DNA of 14,318 nt. Origin: Pseudomonadota bacterium. GTDB lineage: Bacteria > Pseudomonadota > Alphaproteobacteria > Rhizobiales > Xanthobacteraceae. The translations under genes were made by a program, and so were the position numbers. Shown here piece after piece: positions 1-7,381 of the stretch. The notes beneath the pieces were generated by a model. The model had not been told where the DNA came from, made no database searches, and was given only the letters and a program-made list of their open reading frames with translations. The stretch is from positions 1-14,318 of the forward strand of contig JAEXXW010000381.1 in NCBI GenBank assembly GCA_023405565.1, given 5' to 3'. Position 1 is the first letter of the stretch; each line of letters opens with the position of its first letter.

Positions 1-437
1 GACTCGCCCTTGGCGACGCGCACCGGCTTCAACACCTTGATGTAGCGGCGCGCCTTCGAAAGCGACACGACACCCACCTGGTCGATCGCAGCGACGAAGG
101 GCGCCGCGCTGCCGTCCATGATCGGCACTTCCGGGCCATCGACTTCAACCAGGGCGTTATCCACACCAAGGCCGCGAAGGGCTGCGAGAATATGTTCGGC
201 AGTCGAGCAGAGGACGCCCGATTCATCGCCGAGGACAGTGGCCAACTCGGTCGCTGTGACGGAACGATAGTCAGCGCGGACCTCGCGCTCGCCACCATCC
301 GCGTCGATGCGGGAGAAGACGATACCTGTGCCGGCATCCGCCGGATTGAGAGTGAGGTTCACGGGCAGGCCGGAATGAACTCCGATGCCGGAAACCGTAA
401 CCTGTTCACGCAGCGTGGTTTGCCTCGCGGCTTTCAT
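1..437 (-). CDS. lpxC: LpxC, UDP-3-O-acyl-N-acetylglucosamine deacetylase (N-terminal part)
   Basis: LpxC is the zinc-dependent cytosolic deacetylase that commits UDP-3-O-acyl-GlcNAc to lipid A synthesis. The minus-strand frame gives 145 residues before the window ends, so roughly the N-terminal half is present. It begins MKAARQTTLREQ and has the early GIGVHSG motif (residues 17-23). TAEHILAALRGLG (79-91) contains the first zinc-ligand histidine, H82, and is followed by VEVDGPEVPIMDGSAAPF (97-114), the LpxC signature. The ATG at 437 fits the family N-terminus and is preceded by a GGA-rich stretch (GACGGAACGAGCGT). The zinc ligands and catalytic residues of the second domain lie outside the window. 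The gene follows ftsZ in the same direction but is separated by the ftsZ terminator and a leader of over 400 nt, so it is probably its own transcription unit. Identification is secure; the downstream extent is unknown. Confidence 0.96.
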   Translation of the reverse strand, partial: MKAARQTTLREQVTVSGIGVHSGLPVNLTLNPADAGTGIVFSRIDADGGEREVRADYRSVTATELATVLGDESGVLCSTAEHILAALRGLGVDNALVEVDGPEVPIMDGSAAPFVAAIDQVGVVSLSKARRYIKVLKPVRVAKGE

Positions 438-525
438 ACGCTCGTTCCGTCTTTTTTGTTCGGCTGACGCTACGCACGAACGGCGCAACGCAATCCCCCG
501 AATGACCCCAATAAACGTCAGACTT

Positions 526-600
526 GTTTTCGCCTCGAAGTCACGAGCATGTCCTTGCGGACTGGTCCCCAAACCGTTGCTCGAATCTCCGGGGCGAAAC
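526..600 (-). repeat. Long imperfect inverted repeat (hairpin) in the lpxC leader
   Basis: Read on the minus strand, bases 600-578 pair with 526-549. The outer stem is GUUUCGCC (600-593) with 526-534, 8 bp with one bulged A at 530. The middle segment 591-587 with 536-540 gives 5 pairs including one G-U, and 585-542 is a G-U pair. The inner stem is CGAGCA (583-578) with UGCUCG (549-544), 6 bp. Three mismatches interrupt the arms. The apical region contains a small hairpin, GUCC-GCAA-GGAC (562-551), with a GNRA-type loop. Neither side is followed by a T tract, so it is not an intrinsic terminator. It ends about 89 nt before the lpxC ATG and would lie in the leader RNA if the candidate upstream promoter is used. 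It could be a structured leader or a small intergenic repeat element. The pairing is directly visible; the function is unknown. Confidence 0.6.
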
Positions 601-705
601 CCCTTTGACGATCGAACCTTAATCCCAGGTCCGAGTCCTCCAAAGTCACGCTTTTTTACCGTTTGTTACCTTGATCCGGCCGCATTCACGTCCGCGGCGC
701 GCCTT

Positions 706-735
706 ATTTTATGGCCGCATGTGTTAATTAAGCAA
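706..735 (-). promoter_or_regulatory. Candidate sigma-70-type promoter for lpxC
   Basis: On the minus strand TTGCTT (735-730) is followed after 18 bases by TAAAAT (711-706), a near-consensus -10 box with a weak -35 box. It lies in an AT-rich patch downstream of the ftsZ terminator. Use of this site would give a 5' leader of roughly 260 nt carrying the 526-600 hairpin. Motif evidence only; other starts nearer the gene are possible. Confidence 0.3.
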
Positions 736-867
736 CAATCGTCACCGATGGGTAACGTTATTTGGCATCAATGCTGACCAAAAATTTAGGGAATTCAGAG
801 GGTTAACAAACCGGTCAGACGCCTGAAAATTATCCCCAGCCCGCTCTTTCAACAGCTCTATAAAGAA

Positions 868-893
868 AAAGCCCCGGCGAAGGCCGGGGCTTT
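868..893 (-). terminator. Rho-independent terminator after ftsZ
   Basis: On the minus strand GCCCCGGC (890-883) and GCCGGGGC (878-871) form a perfect 8-bp GC stem around the 4-nt loop CTTC, flanked by complementary AAA/TTT. The run TTTTTCTTTA follows the stem on that strand. It sits about 24 nt past the ftsZ stop and should end the dcw transcript before lpxC. Confidence 0.9.
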
Positions 894-916
894 CCGTATC
901 CATTTGTTACAATTCG

Positions 917-2629
917 TTAGTTCGCCTGCCGACGCAGGAAAGCGGGGATATCGAGCTGATCATCTTCCGGGGCGTTGTTCACCGGTGCCTGACGACCATG
1001 CATATCGAGGCCCTGCTGACGACGGGCATACTCCGATACCGGATCGCGATTCTCTCCACCGCGCGGGTCGAGCGGACGCGGCGCCGGAGGACGCTGCTGC
1101 GGCATACGCTGCATCGGCGGCATCATCGGACGGGCATCCATCGGTTGCGGCTCATGACGGACGGCCTGCTCGTCCTGTTCCTCGGATTTGCGCCCAAGTC
1201 CCGCGGTCGCGAGACGCTTCAGAAGCGACATCCGCTGCTTCTCGGGCTCCGGCGCCGGCAACTCGCCCCGCTGCTGGGCCATGATCTCGCGCTGTGCCTG
1301 GGGCGGAAGTTCATCGATCCGCGGCATCCGCGGACGCTGCTGAATCCGCTCCGGCTGCGGAGGAATGAAAGTGCCGAAATCTTCCTCCACGGGCGGCGGC
1401 GGTGGTGCCGGCTGCTCGATGAACAATGAAGGCTTTTGCGGCGTCGGCCGGATGGTGACGTCGTCGATCGCGGTTTCGACCGGCAACGGCTCGGCGGCGG
1501 GCTGCGCCAGGGCAGCGGCGACAGCGGCCTCAAGAGAGAGAGAGGCATGAGCTTCCGGCGCCGGTGCTGGACGCGGCGCGACCGGAGCCACACGCTCGAC
1601 CTGACGCGGCGCTTCTGGAATGGCGCGCTTCACCGGCTCGGCCGGCTTCGTCGCTGCTGCCGCCGGCTTGTCGATACCGGTCGCAACCACCGAGACGCGG
1701 ATGATGCCTTCCATCGCTTCGTCGAAGGTGGCGCCGACAATGATGTTGGCGTCCTGATCGACTTCCTCGCGGATACGGGTCGCGGCTTCGTCGACCTCAT
1801 ACAGGGTGAGATCCTTGCCGCCGGTGATCGAGATCAGCAGGCCTTTGGAGCCCTTCATCGAATTGTCGTCGATCAGCGGATTGGAAATGGCCGCCTCGGC
1901 CGCGGTGATGGCGCGCTTCTCGCCCGACGCTTCGCCGGTACCCATCATCGCCTTGCCCATCTCGCGCATGACGGCGCGGACGTCGGCGAAGTCGAGATTG
2001 ATAAGGCCTTCCTTGACCATCAGATCGGTGACGCAGGCCACGCCCGAATAGAGCACCTGATCAGCCATCGCGAAGGCATCGGCGAAGGTCGTCTTCTCGT
2101 TGGCAACGCGGAACAGATTCTGGTTGGGGATGACCAGCAGCGTATCGACATGCTTCTGCAGCTCGATAATGCCGGCTTCCGCATAACGCATACGGCGCGC
2201 ACCCTCGAACTGGAACGGCTTGGTCACGACGCCAACCGTGAGGATACCCATTTCGCGGGCCACCTTGGCGATCACGGGGGCAGCACCCGTGCCGGTGCCA
2301 CCGCCCATGCCGGCCGTGACGAACACCATATGCGCGCCGGACAGATGATCGCGAATCTCGTCGACCACTTCCTCCGCAGCGGCACGGCCAACCTCGGGCT
2401 GCGACCCGGCGCCGAGTCCCTCGGTCACCTGCACACCCATCTGAATCTTGCGGGCTGCCTTGGACGTGGACAGCGCCTGAGCGTCCGTATTGGCGACGAC
2501 GAATTCGACGCCCTGCAGACCCGCGCTGATCATGTTGTTGACGGCATTGCCGCCGGCACCGCCGACACCGAAGACGGTGATCCGCGGCCTTAACTCGCGG
2601 ATATCCGGAGCTGAAAGATTCATTGTCAT
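917..2629 (-). CDS. ftsZ: FtsZ, tubulin-like cell division GTPase
   Basis: FtsZ polymerises into the cytokinetic ring at mid-cell and recruits the divisome. The product is 570 aa. The N-terminal GTPase core carries [14 protein letters not shown] (20-33), the GGGTGTG phosphate-binding loop (109-115) and the T7 loop [11 protein letters not shown] (211-221), whose D213 and D216 complete the neighbouring subunit's active site. The core ends near residue 320. A Pro/Gln/Arg/Ala-rich linker of about 235 residues follows, then the conserved tail peptide [15 protein letters not shown] (556-570) that binds FtsA and other partners. The length is normal for this alphaproteobacterial lineage but much longer than E. 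coli FtsZ. I chose the ATG at 2629 because AAGAGG lies just upstream and [20 protein letters not shown] matches the family start; the in-frame start at 2671 adds 14 atypical residues. It is the last gene of the dcw run and is followed by a strong terminator. Confidence 0.98.
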   Translation of the reverse strand: MTMNLSAPDIRELRPRITVFGVGGAGGNAVNNMISAGLQGVEFVVANTDAQALSTSKAARKIQMGVQVTEGLGAGSQPEVGRAAAEEVVDEIRDHLSGAHMVFVTAGMGGGTGTGAAPVIAKVAREMGILTVGVVTKPFQFEGARRMRYAEAGIIELQKHVDTLLVIPNQNLFRVANEKTTFADAFAMADQVLYSGVACVTDLMVKEGLINLDFADVRAVMREMGKAMMGTGEASGEKRAITAAEAAISNPLIDDNSMKGSKGLLISITGGKDLTLYEVDEAATRIREEVDQDANIIVGATFDEAMEGIIRVSVVATGIDKPAAAATKPAEPVKRAIPEAPRQVERVAPVAPRPAPAPEAHASLSLEAAVAAALAQPAAEPLPVETAIDDVTIRPTPQKPSLFIEQPAPPPPPVEEDFGTFIPPQPERIQQRPRMPRIDELPPQAQREIMAQQRGELPAPEPEKQRMSLLKRLATAGLGRKSEEQDEQAVRHEPQPMDARPMMPPMQRMPQQRPPAPRPLDPRGGENRDPVSEYARRQQGLDMHGRQAPVNNAPEDDQLDIPAFLRRQAN

Positions 2630-2717
2630 GGCTGCCTCTTCAATACGCGGGCGTGGGTAACTCCCCCGCAACGACCGGTCCGCCGCCGGCCATTCCAGAG
2701 ATTCTGAAAACCGGTCA

Positions 2718-4040
2718 TCAGAAGCTTTCCTTCAGCCATCGTCCGACCCGAGAGATGTAACCACCCGATCCTGTCATCATCTGCCGCGTTTTCCGCGGTT
2801 CGAAATGTTCGAGATGCGCCGCCTGCGGATACACAAGAAGCCCCGCTGCGACCGCGAAGGCCGGCCCTTTTGCTGCATCCGGCAATCCGGATATTCCCAA
2901 AGGCCGTCCCACGCGCACCTGCCGTCCCAGAATGCGCGATGCGAGCTCCGACAAACCGGTCAACTGACTGGCGCCGCCCGTCAGGATCACCGTGCCTTGC
3001 GGCTCCGCTGCAAACGGAGATGCCGCGAGCCGGTCGCGAATCATTTCCAGGATTTCCTCGACGCGCGGCTTGATGAAAGGCACCAAAGCTGCGCGTGAGA
3101 CGACCTGCGGCGGCTCGCGAGAATCGGAGCTCATCGCCGGCACTGGAATCATATCGCGCTCATCGCTCATTCCGGCCACAACTGTGCCATAGAACGTTTT
3201 GATTCGCTCGGCGTCCGCAACTTTTGCATTGAGTCCGCGCGCAAGATCCATGGTCACGTGATGACCGCCGACGGCAAAGCCATCGATGTGGATAAAGCGA
3301 CCGCCGGAGAATACCGCGATGGTCGTCGTGCCCGCGCCCATATCCACGACGGCAGCACCAAGATCAGCTTCATCATCCGCTAGTGCGGACAAGCCGGCCA
3401 TGTAAGGCGAAGCGACCATCGCCTCGACCGAGAGATGACAACGCTCGATCGCCAGCATCAGATTGCGCGGCGCAGCGATGTCTGCCGTCACCACATGCAT
3501 ATCGAGGCCGAAGTGACGCGCCAGCATGCCACGCGGATCGCGGATGCCATGAACGCCATCGATGGCATAGCCGAGCGGCAGCGAATGGACGACGATGCGC
3601 CCTTCCCGGCCGGAATGCTGGCTTCCGGCGGCCAGCAGGCGGGCGATGTCGTTCTCGCGGATCGACGGACCGACGATATCGACCGAGGCCGTGAAGCGCT
3701 CGCTGCCGAGACGGCCTGTGGATATCGATACGGCAACGGACTCCAGATGAACGGAGGCCGATTGCTCGGCGATGGTGATCGCCTGGCGAATCGCGTGGTC
3801 GGCGGCTTCGAGATCGGCGACATTGCCGGATTTCATGCCGCGCGCCTCGACATGGCCGAAGCCGATGATGTCGACGGCGTGGGACCGGCGCCGCAAGACG
3901 TCCTGCGCGCCGCGCGGCTCAAGCCGGGCAATCACGCAGACCACCTTGCTGGTGCCGACATCGAGCGCCGCCACGATCGCGGCCCTTTTCGGCGAGACGG
4001 GCTTCATCTTCGGAGCGAAGCCGAGTTGCAGTGAGTTCAT
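2718..4040 (-). CDS. ftsA: FtsA, actin-like FtsZ membrane anchor
   Basis: FtsA is an actin-fold ATPase that ties FtsZ filaments to the inner membrane and signals to septal wall synthesis. The 440-aa product has ALDVGTSKV (25-33) and [17 protein letters not shown] (231-247), the two phosphate loops, and [13 protein letters not shown] (351-363), the adenosine motif. It ends in a short amphipathic segment, [12 protein letters not shown] (429-440), the expected membrane-targeting helix. The length fits the family. The ATG at 4040 overlaps the ftsQ stop by 4 nt (ATGA), indicating translational coupling; an internal ATG at residue 12 is a less likely start. The gene ends in two consecutive TGA codons (2720-2715). 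An 88-nt spacer, with GACCGGTC at 2673-2680 and ACCGGTC at 2710-2716 able to pair, separates it from ftsZ. Confidence 0.97.
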   Translation of the reverse strand: MNSLQLGFAPKMKPVSPKRAAIVAALDVGTSKVVCVIARLEPRGAQDVLRRRSHAVDIIGFGHVEARGMKSGNVADLEAADHAIRQAITIAEQSASVHLESVAVSISTGRLGSERFTASVDIVGPSIRENDIARLLAAGSQHSGREGRIVVHSLPLGYAIDGVHGIRDPRGMLARHFGLDMHVVTADIAAPRNLMLAIERCHLSVEAMVASPYMAGLSALADDEADLGAAVVDMGAGTTTIAVFSGGRFIHIDGFAVGGHHVTMDLARGLNAKVADAERIKTFYGTVVAGMSDERDMIPVPAMSSDSREPPQVVSRAALVPFIKPRVEEILEMIRDRLAASPFAAEPQGTVILTGGASQLTGLSELASRILGRQVRVGRPLGISGLPDAAKGPAFAVAAGLLVYPQAAHLEHFEPRKTRQMMTGSGGYISRVGRWLKESF

Positions 4041-4939
4041 GCGTCGCTGCCCTTGCGCTTCTGGGTTTTGCTCTTGAGGGCTTCCGCCCGCGCCGCCGCG
4101 GCGGCATCGGAGAGGCGGACCGTGACACGGTCCTGAATTCGCAGATCGATCGCCGCGATATCGCGCGAGAGCAATTGTTTGCTCTTGTCGAGCGCGATCA
4201 GGGCCTCGATGGCCGTCGCGGGCTCAGCTTCCGGCAACCGGACATCGATGCCGTTCTTGAGCTTCAGATTCCATCGGCGATCAGCAACGAGGATATAGGC
4301 ACGCACCTGGTCACGAAGCGCCGGGTAATTGTCCATCACGGTGAGGAAGTCCGCCGCCTTCTCGTTCGCGCCCTTGCCGACGACCAGTGGCAGATGCGCG
4401 ACATGCGGCGCAACGAACGGCTCGACCACGGTGCCGTCGCGGGACACGACCTGCACGCGCCCGTCCTTTTGCCATAAGGCGAAGGCGCGGCGCTCGGTGA
4501 CGGAGATATGCAGCCGGTCCGGGAACAGCTTGAGAATGGTGGCGTCGGCAATCCACGGATTGGCCTTCAGCCGGGTGCGCGCTTCATCTGCATTGAGAAA
4601 CAGCAGCGACGAGCGGCCGGTGATGCCGGCAATGCCGAGGATTTCCTCGCGCGTGAGCTGCTTCTCGCCGCTCAGCGCGATCGATGTGATCTGGAAGCCG
4701 ACAGTGTTGGCAATTGAATCGCGAGTATCGGCCAGTTGTTCGCGAACGATGTCGGCATGACCGCCGAGAACGACGCCATAGGCAATCCCGCCCAGCACGA
4801 GCGCCACGGCCCCGAACGTTCCGGCACCACGCGGCAGCTTTCGTTCCAGCGAAAACGACAATCGATTGAGCGCACGCTCCGCACGCCGGAGATCCGGGGC
4901 TCGCGTCATCGATTGAGCGAGGCGTCCTCGATCACGCAT
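4037..4939 (-). CDS. ftsQ: FtsQ, divisome POTRA protein
   Basis: FtsQ is a bitopic inner-membrane protein that links early and late divisome proteins. The 300-aa product has a basic cytoplasmic N-terminus, one transmembrane segment (about 42-60, rich in G, A, V and L), and a periplasmic POTRA domain (about 82-150: FQITSIALSG, LFLNADEARTRL, NPWIADATILKLFPDRLHI, VTERRAFALW). The beta domain follows, with RRWNLKLKNGIDVRLPE (221-237), and a Lys/Ala-rich tail. The start at 4939 has GAAGAG about 8 nt upstream. It lies inside the decayed ddl tail in another frame. A second in-frame ATG (residue 11, 4909) overlaps the remnant's TGA as ATGA, so it may be the ancestral coupled start. The stop overlaps the ftsA start by 4 nt. 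Function is secure; the exact start is not. Confidence 0.94.
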   Translation of the reverse strand: MRDRGRLAQSMTRAPDLRRAERALNRLSFSLERKLPRGAGTFGAVALVLGGIAYGVVLGGHADIVREQLADTRDSIANTVGFQITSIALSGEKQLTREEILGIAGITGRSSLLFLNADEARTRLKANPWIADATILKLFPDRLHISVTERRAFALWQKDGRVQVVSRDGTVVEPFVAPHVAHLPLVVGKGANEKAADFLTVMDNYPALRDQVRAYILVADRRWNLKLKNGIDVRLPEAEPATAIEALIALDKSKQLLSRDIAAIDLRIQDRVTVRLSDAAAAARAEALKSKTQKRKGSDA

Positions 4940-5076
4940 CGAACAAGCTCTTCAAACCCGACACCAACATGCAACGCGAATTCGGGGATGGCCGATGGCT
5001 TGGCGAAGCCAGGAATCGTCATGCTTCCCAGACACGCAAGGCCCCTCCGTCCCCCGCTACAATCACTGTAGCGAAA
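4906..5076 (-). pseudogene. Decayed C-terminal tail of a second D-Ala-D-Ala ligase gene
   Basis: Read on the minus strand from 5076 to the TGA at 4906-4908, this encodes 56 residues that align without gaps to residues 251-306 of the intact Ddl upstream, with 30 of 56 identical by hand count. Conserved blocks are FRY, GLACL, EELVR, IED and ASLNR before the stop. The last 45 nt match the intact gene at 36 positions. The essential LEVNTQPG metal-binding stretch has become LGSMTIPG, so Glu and Asn ligands are lost, and the catalytic Asp before FRY is gone. Upstream of 5076 weaker resemblance (DHALAAFRAV against AHNALACRGV) needs frame changes, and a TAG closes the frame at about 5115. No intact gene can be read here. 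It is a relic of a tandem duplication or of a native ddl replaced by the upstream copy. The last 34 nt overlap ftsQ. Confidence 0.85.
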
Positions 5077-5158
5077 CTTGCGCATCTCACGTTCCCACAG
5101 CCCGGAAGGCAGCTAAAGCGTGATCAATACGCGAAGGTCAGTCTTCGGGCCTCTTGGT

Positions 5159-5176
5159 AAACTTTCAGTAAAGTTT
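5159..5176. repeat. AT-rich perfect inverted repeat between ddl and the ddl remnant
   Basis: AAACTTT (5159-5165), a 4-nt spacer CAGT, then AAAGTTT (5170-5176) form a perfect 7-bp inverted repeat in an otherwise GC-rich spacer. No T tract follows on the minus strand, so it is unlikely to be a strong terminator. It could be an operator or a weak hairpin. The rest of 5077-5264 shows no gene; it probably includes further decayed ddl sequence. Confidence 0.4.
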
Positions 5177-5264
5177 GAGATAAGTCCGAGGGAAGTGATG
5201 GATTTCCCGGCGCGAAATCACAACGCGCCGTGGCCGATTACCTCACGCCATGATGTGACGCGCA

Positions 5265-6185
5265 TCAGCGATTGAAAGACGCGTCCTCGATCATCCATCG
5301 CACGAGGTCTTCGAAGCTGATGCCCGCATACGCGGCGAGTTCCGGAACGAGCGACGTCTCGGTCATGCCCGGCTGCGTATTGACCTCAAGGCATGCAAGC
5401 CCTTCGATGCCGGGCCGACTGTCGTCATAGCGAAAGTCCGCCCGTGTCACCCCACGGCATGCGAGAGCGTTGTGAGCGGCAACGGTAAAGTCCTGGACAG
5501 CCCGATAGACGGCCGGATCGATCTGCGCCGGCAGAACATGCTCCGAACCACCCGGCGCATATTTGGCTTCATAATCGTAGAAACGCACCTTCGGGACGAT
5601 CTCGATCACGTCCGTGGCCTTGTCCTTCACCACGGCGCAGGTGAGTTCCTTGCCGGGGATGAAGGTCTCGCACAGGACCGTCTCGCCGAACGCCCAGTCC
5701 TCACGGAACAATTCCTGCGGCGGGTGATCGTGATGGTCGGTGACGATGAACACGCCGACGCTCGAACCTTCGGCGATCGGCTTGATGACATAGGGCCGCG
5801 GCAGAACATGGTCCTTGGCGGCGTCGAGACGCGACACGACCTTCCCCTGCGGCACCGGCACACCGGCGGCCGCCAGCACCACCTTGGCGAGGTCCTTCTT
5901 CATCGCCAGCGACGATGCCTGCACGCCCGAATGCGAATACGGGATGCCAGAAATTTCGAGGATGCCCTGGATTGTGCCGTCCTCGCCCGGACGGCCGTGC
6001 AGCAGATTCAAGGCGACATCCGGCTTCAGCCGGTCGAGCACGGTCGCGATATCGCGGGCGACATCGACACGGGTCACGCGATAGCCCGCCCGCTCAGCCG
6101 CATTCGCGCAGGCCTCGCCGGAACGAAGCGAAACGTCGCGCTCCGACGACCAGCCACCCATCAACACCGCAACATGTTTCGTCAT
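5265..6185 (-). CDS. ddl: D-alanine--D-alanine ligase (intact copy)
   Basis: Ddl is the cytosolic ATP-grasp enzyme that joins two D-Ala for the murein stem peptide. The 306-aa product, a normal DdlB length, has GGWSSERDVSL (10-20, with E15), HGRPGEDGTIQG (63-74), KPIAEGSSVGV (135-145) and the RFYDYEAKY tyrosine loop (201-209). Its metal-binding residues are D250 in RADFRY and E267/N269 in LEVNTQPGMTETSLVP. All expected catalytic residues are present, so it should be active. The ATG at 6185 fits the family N-terminus and overlaps the stop of the FAD monooxygenase gene by 4 nt (ATGA). Downstream, instead of joining ftsQ directly, it is followed by about 190 nt and the degraded second ddl tail. 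The symbol ddlB would also be reasonable. Confidence 0.97.
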   Translation of the reverse strand: MTKHVAVLMGGWSSERDVSLRSGEACANAAERAGYRVTRVDVARDIATVLDRLKPDVALNLLHGRPGEDGTIQGILEISGIPYSHSGVQASSLAMKKDLAKVVLAAAGVPVPQGKVVSRLDAAKDHVLPRPYVIKPIAEGSSVGVFIVTDHHDHPPQELFREDWAFGETVLCETFIPGKELTCAVVKDKATDVIEIVPKVRFYDYEAKYAPGGSEHVLPAQIDPAVYRAVQDFTVAAHNALACRGVTRADFRYDDSRPGIEGLACLEVNTQPGMTETSLVPELAAYAGISFEDLVRWMIEDASFNR

Positions 6186-7381
6186 GCAGCCTCTCGTTTT
6201 TGCGGCAGTTTGAAACCGTCATAGAGCCAGGCGAGGCAGTCATACATTTGCTGCTCGTCCTTCACCGACCAGGTCGCGCGCGCGACTTCGCGCTCGATCC
6301 CGCCGACGTGATACCAATTGTCCCAGTGATAGCGCGACTCGAACTGCACACGCGCCGTGCGCAGGTAACGCGCCCGCTCGTATTGCTGGAACGCCTCCGC
6401 GATCTGGCTGCCCGACGTGCCATCCAGCAATTCTCCGAGACAGACCGAGTCTTCAATCGCCATGCAGGCGCCCTGCGCGAGCGTCTGCAAGGTCGGATGA
6501 GCGGCATCACCCAGCAATGTGACGCGGCCCTTGCTCCAGGGCCGGATCGGATCGCGGTCGGACGAGACCCAGCCGCGCCGCGACAGGTCCATCATCGCCC
6601 AGAGATTCTTCATGGTCGGATGCGAGTCGCGATAGACATGCGCGAGATCAGGATGCGGGCTTTCGGTGTCGGTCGGATCCATGTTCAACGTCTTGAACAC
6701 GGTCACGACGTTGAACAGGCTGTAGTTGCGCAGCGGATAATGCACGATGTGGAAGCCATCGCCCGACCACAGCACGACGTCATCGCGGTCGACATCGAAC
6801 TTCACGTCGTCCATCGGCAGGATGGTCCGATGCGCAACATAGCCGATCGTGCGCGGCGGTCCTTCGTTGCGCATCTGCTGGCGGATGGTGGAGCGGATGC
6901 CATCAGCACCGATCAGCGCCGCTCCATGGAACTGGCGGCCGTCCGCAAGATCGACGCGCACGCGGTCACCCAAATCCTCGAATGCCCTGACGCTCGCATT
7001 CGCGATCATCTCGACATTGCCAAGCGCACGGCAGGCGTCCAGCAGCGCCTGATGCAGATCGACCCTATGGATCACCACATAAGGACGCTTGAATCGCTTC
7101 ACGAATGAATCGCCGGTGGGGATGCAGGCGATCACCCCTCCATCCACCGAGTCGAGCATCTTAACGTTCTTTGGCCGGATCGCGCTCGCCATCACCGCGT
7201 CTGTGACGCCGAGCCGGTCCAGCATCGAAAACACATTGGGACCGAGCTGAATGCCGTACCCGATGACGCCGAATTCCGTCGCCTCTTCCAACAGCCGCAC
7301 ATCGAGACCCTTACGGCCAAGCGCCAAGGCGGTGGCGGCTCCGCCGAGCCCACCACCGACAACGAGAACCGGGTCGCTCAT
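6182..7381 (-). CDS. FAD-dependent aromatic hydroxylase, 3-hydroxybenzoate 6-hydroxylase-like
   Basis: This is a group A flavoprotein monooxygenase of 399 aa. It has the N-terminal Rossmann motif [15 protein letters not shown] (7-21), the GADGIRS motif (158-164), and the second FAD motif [19 protein letters not shown] (286-304). Overall layout and length resemble 3-hydroxybenzoate 6-hydroxylase, including [11 protein letters not shown] (100-110), FHIVHYPLR (210-218) and a C-terminal [10 protein letters not shown] (380-389). From memory of the Rhodococcus jostii enzyme, Y101, H211, Y215 and Q299 match its Tyr105, His213, Tyr217 and Gln301 substrate-site residues. The usual reaction is NAD(P)H- and O2-dependent hydroxylation of 3-hydroxybenzoate to gentisate. 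No gentisate pathway genes are nearby. The start overlaps the murB stop by 4 nt and the stop overlaps the ddl start by 4 nt, so it is embedded in the murein operon. The family is sure; the exact substrate (3-hydroxybenzoate, salicylate or another phenol) is inferred. Confidence 0.88.
   Translation of the reverse strand: MSDPVLVVGGGLGGAATALALGRKGLDVRLLEEATEFGVIGYGIQLGPNVFSMLDRLGVTDAVMASAIRPKNVKMLDSVDGGVIACIPTGDSFVKRFKRPYVVIHRVDLHQALLDACRALGNVEMIANASVRAFEDLGDRVRVDLADGRQFHGAALIGADGIRSTIRQQMRNEGPPRTIGYVAHRTILPMDDVKFDVDRDDVVLWSGDGFHIVHYPLRNYSLFNVVTVFKTLNMDPTDTESPHPDLAHVYRDSHPTMKNLWAMMDLSRRGWVSSDRDPIRPWSKGRVTLLGDAAHPTLQTLAQGACMAIEDSVCLGELLDGTSGSQIAEAFQQYERARYLRTARVQFESRYHWDNWYHVGGIEREVARATWSVKDEQQMYDCLAWLYDGFKLPQKREAA

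Larger units (their letters stand above)
438..867 (-). other. Non-coding lpxC upstream region
   Basis: This is a stretch of about 430 nt without a gene. On the minus strand each ATG I checked (near 775, 720 and 684, and at 552) reaches a stop within about 10 codons. The plus-strand open frames here have no family resemblance or ribosome binding site. The sequence is more AT-rich than the flanking genes in its upper part (about 640-830). It holds a candidate promoter (706-735) and a long imperfect inverted repeat (526-600), listed separately. It most likely forms the promoter and 5' leader of lpxC. Confidence 0.6.

Noticed and set aside
385..777. Plus-strand 130-codon open frame in the lpxC leader
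   Set aside because: It overlaps lpxC antisense at one end, shows no family resemblance, and has no promoter or ribosome binding site in that direction.
1436..2593. Long plus-strand open frame (385 codons) opposite ftsZ
   Set aside because: It lies antisense to highly conserved ftsZ coding sequence, its product has no recognisable family, and its openness follows from GC-rich codon bias.
2630..2671. FtsZ start 14 codons upstream
   Set aside because: The added residues do not match FtsZ N-termini and no ribosome binding site precedes the ATG at 2671; AAGAGG precedes 2629.
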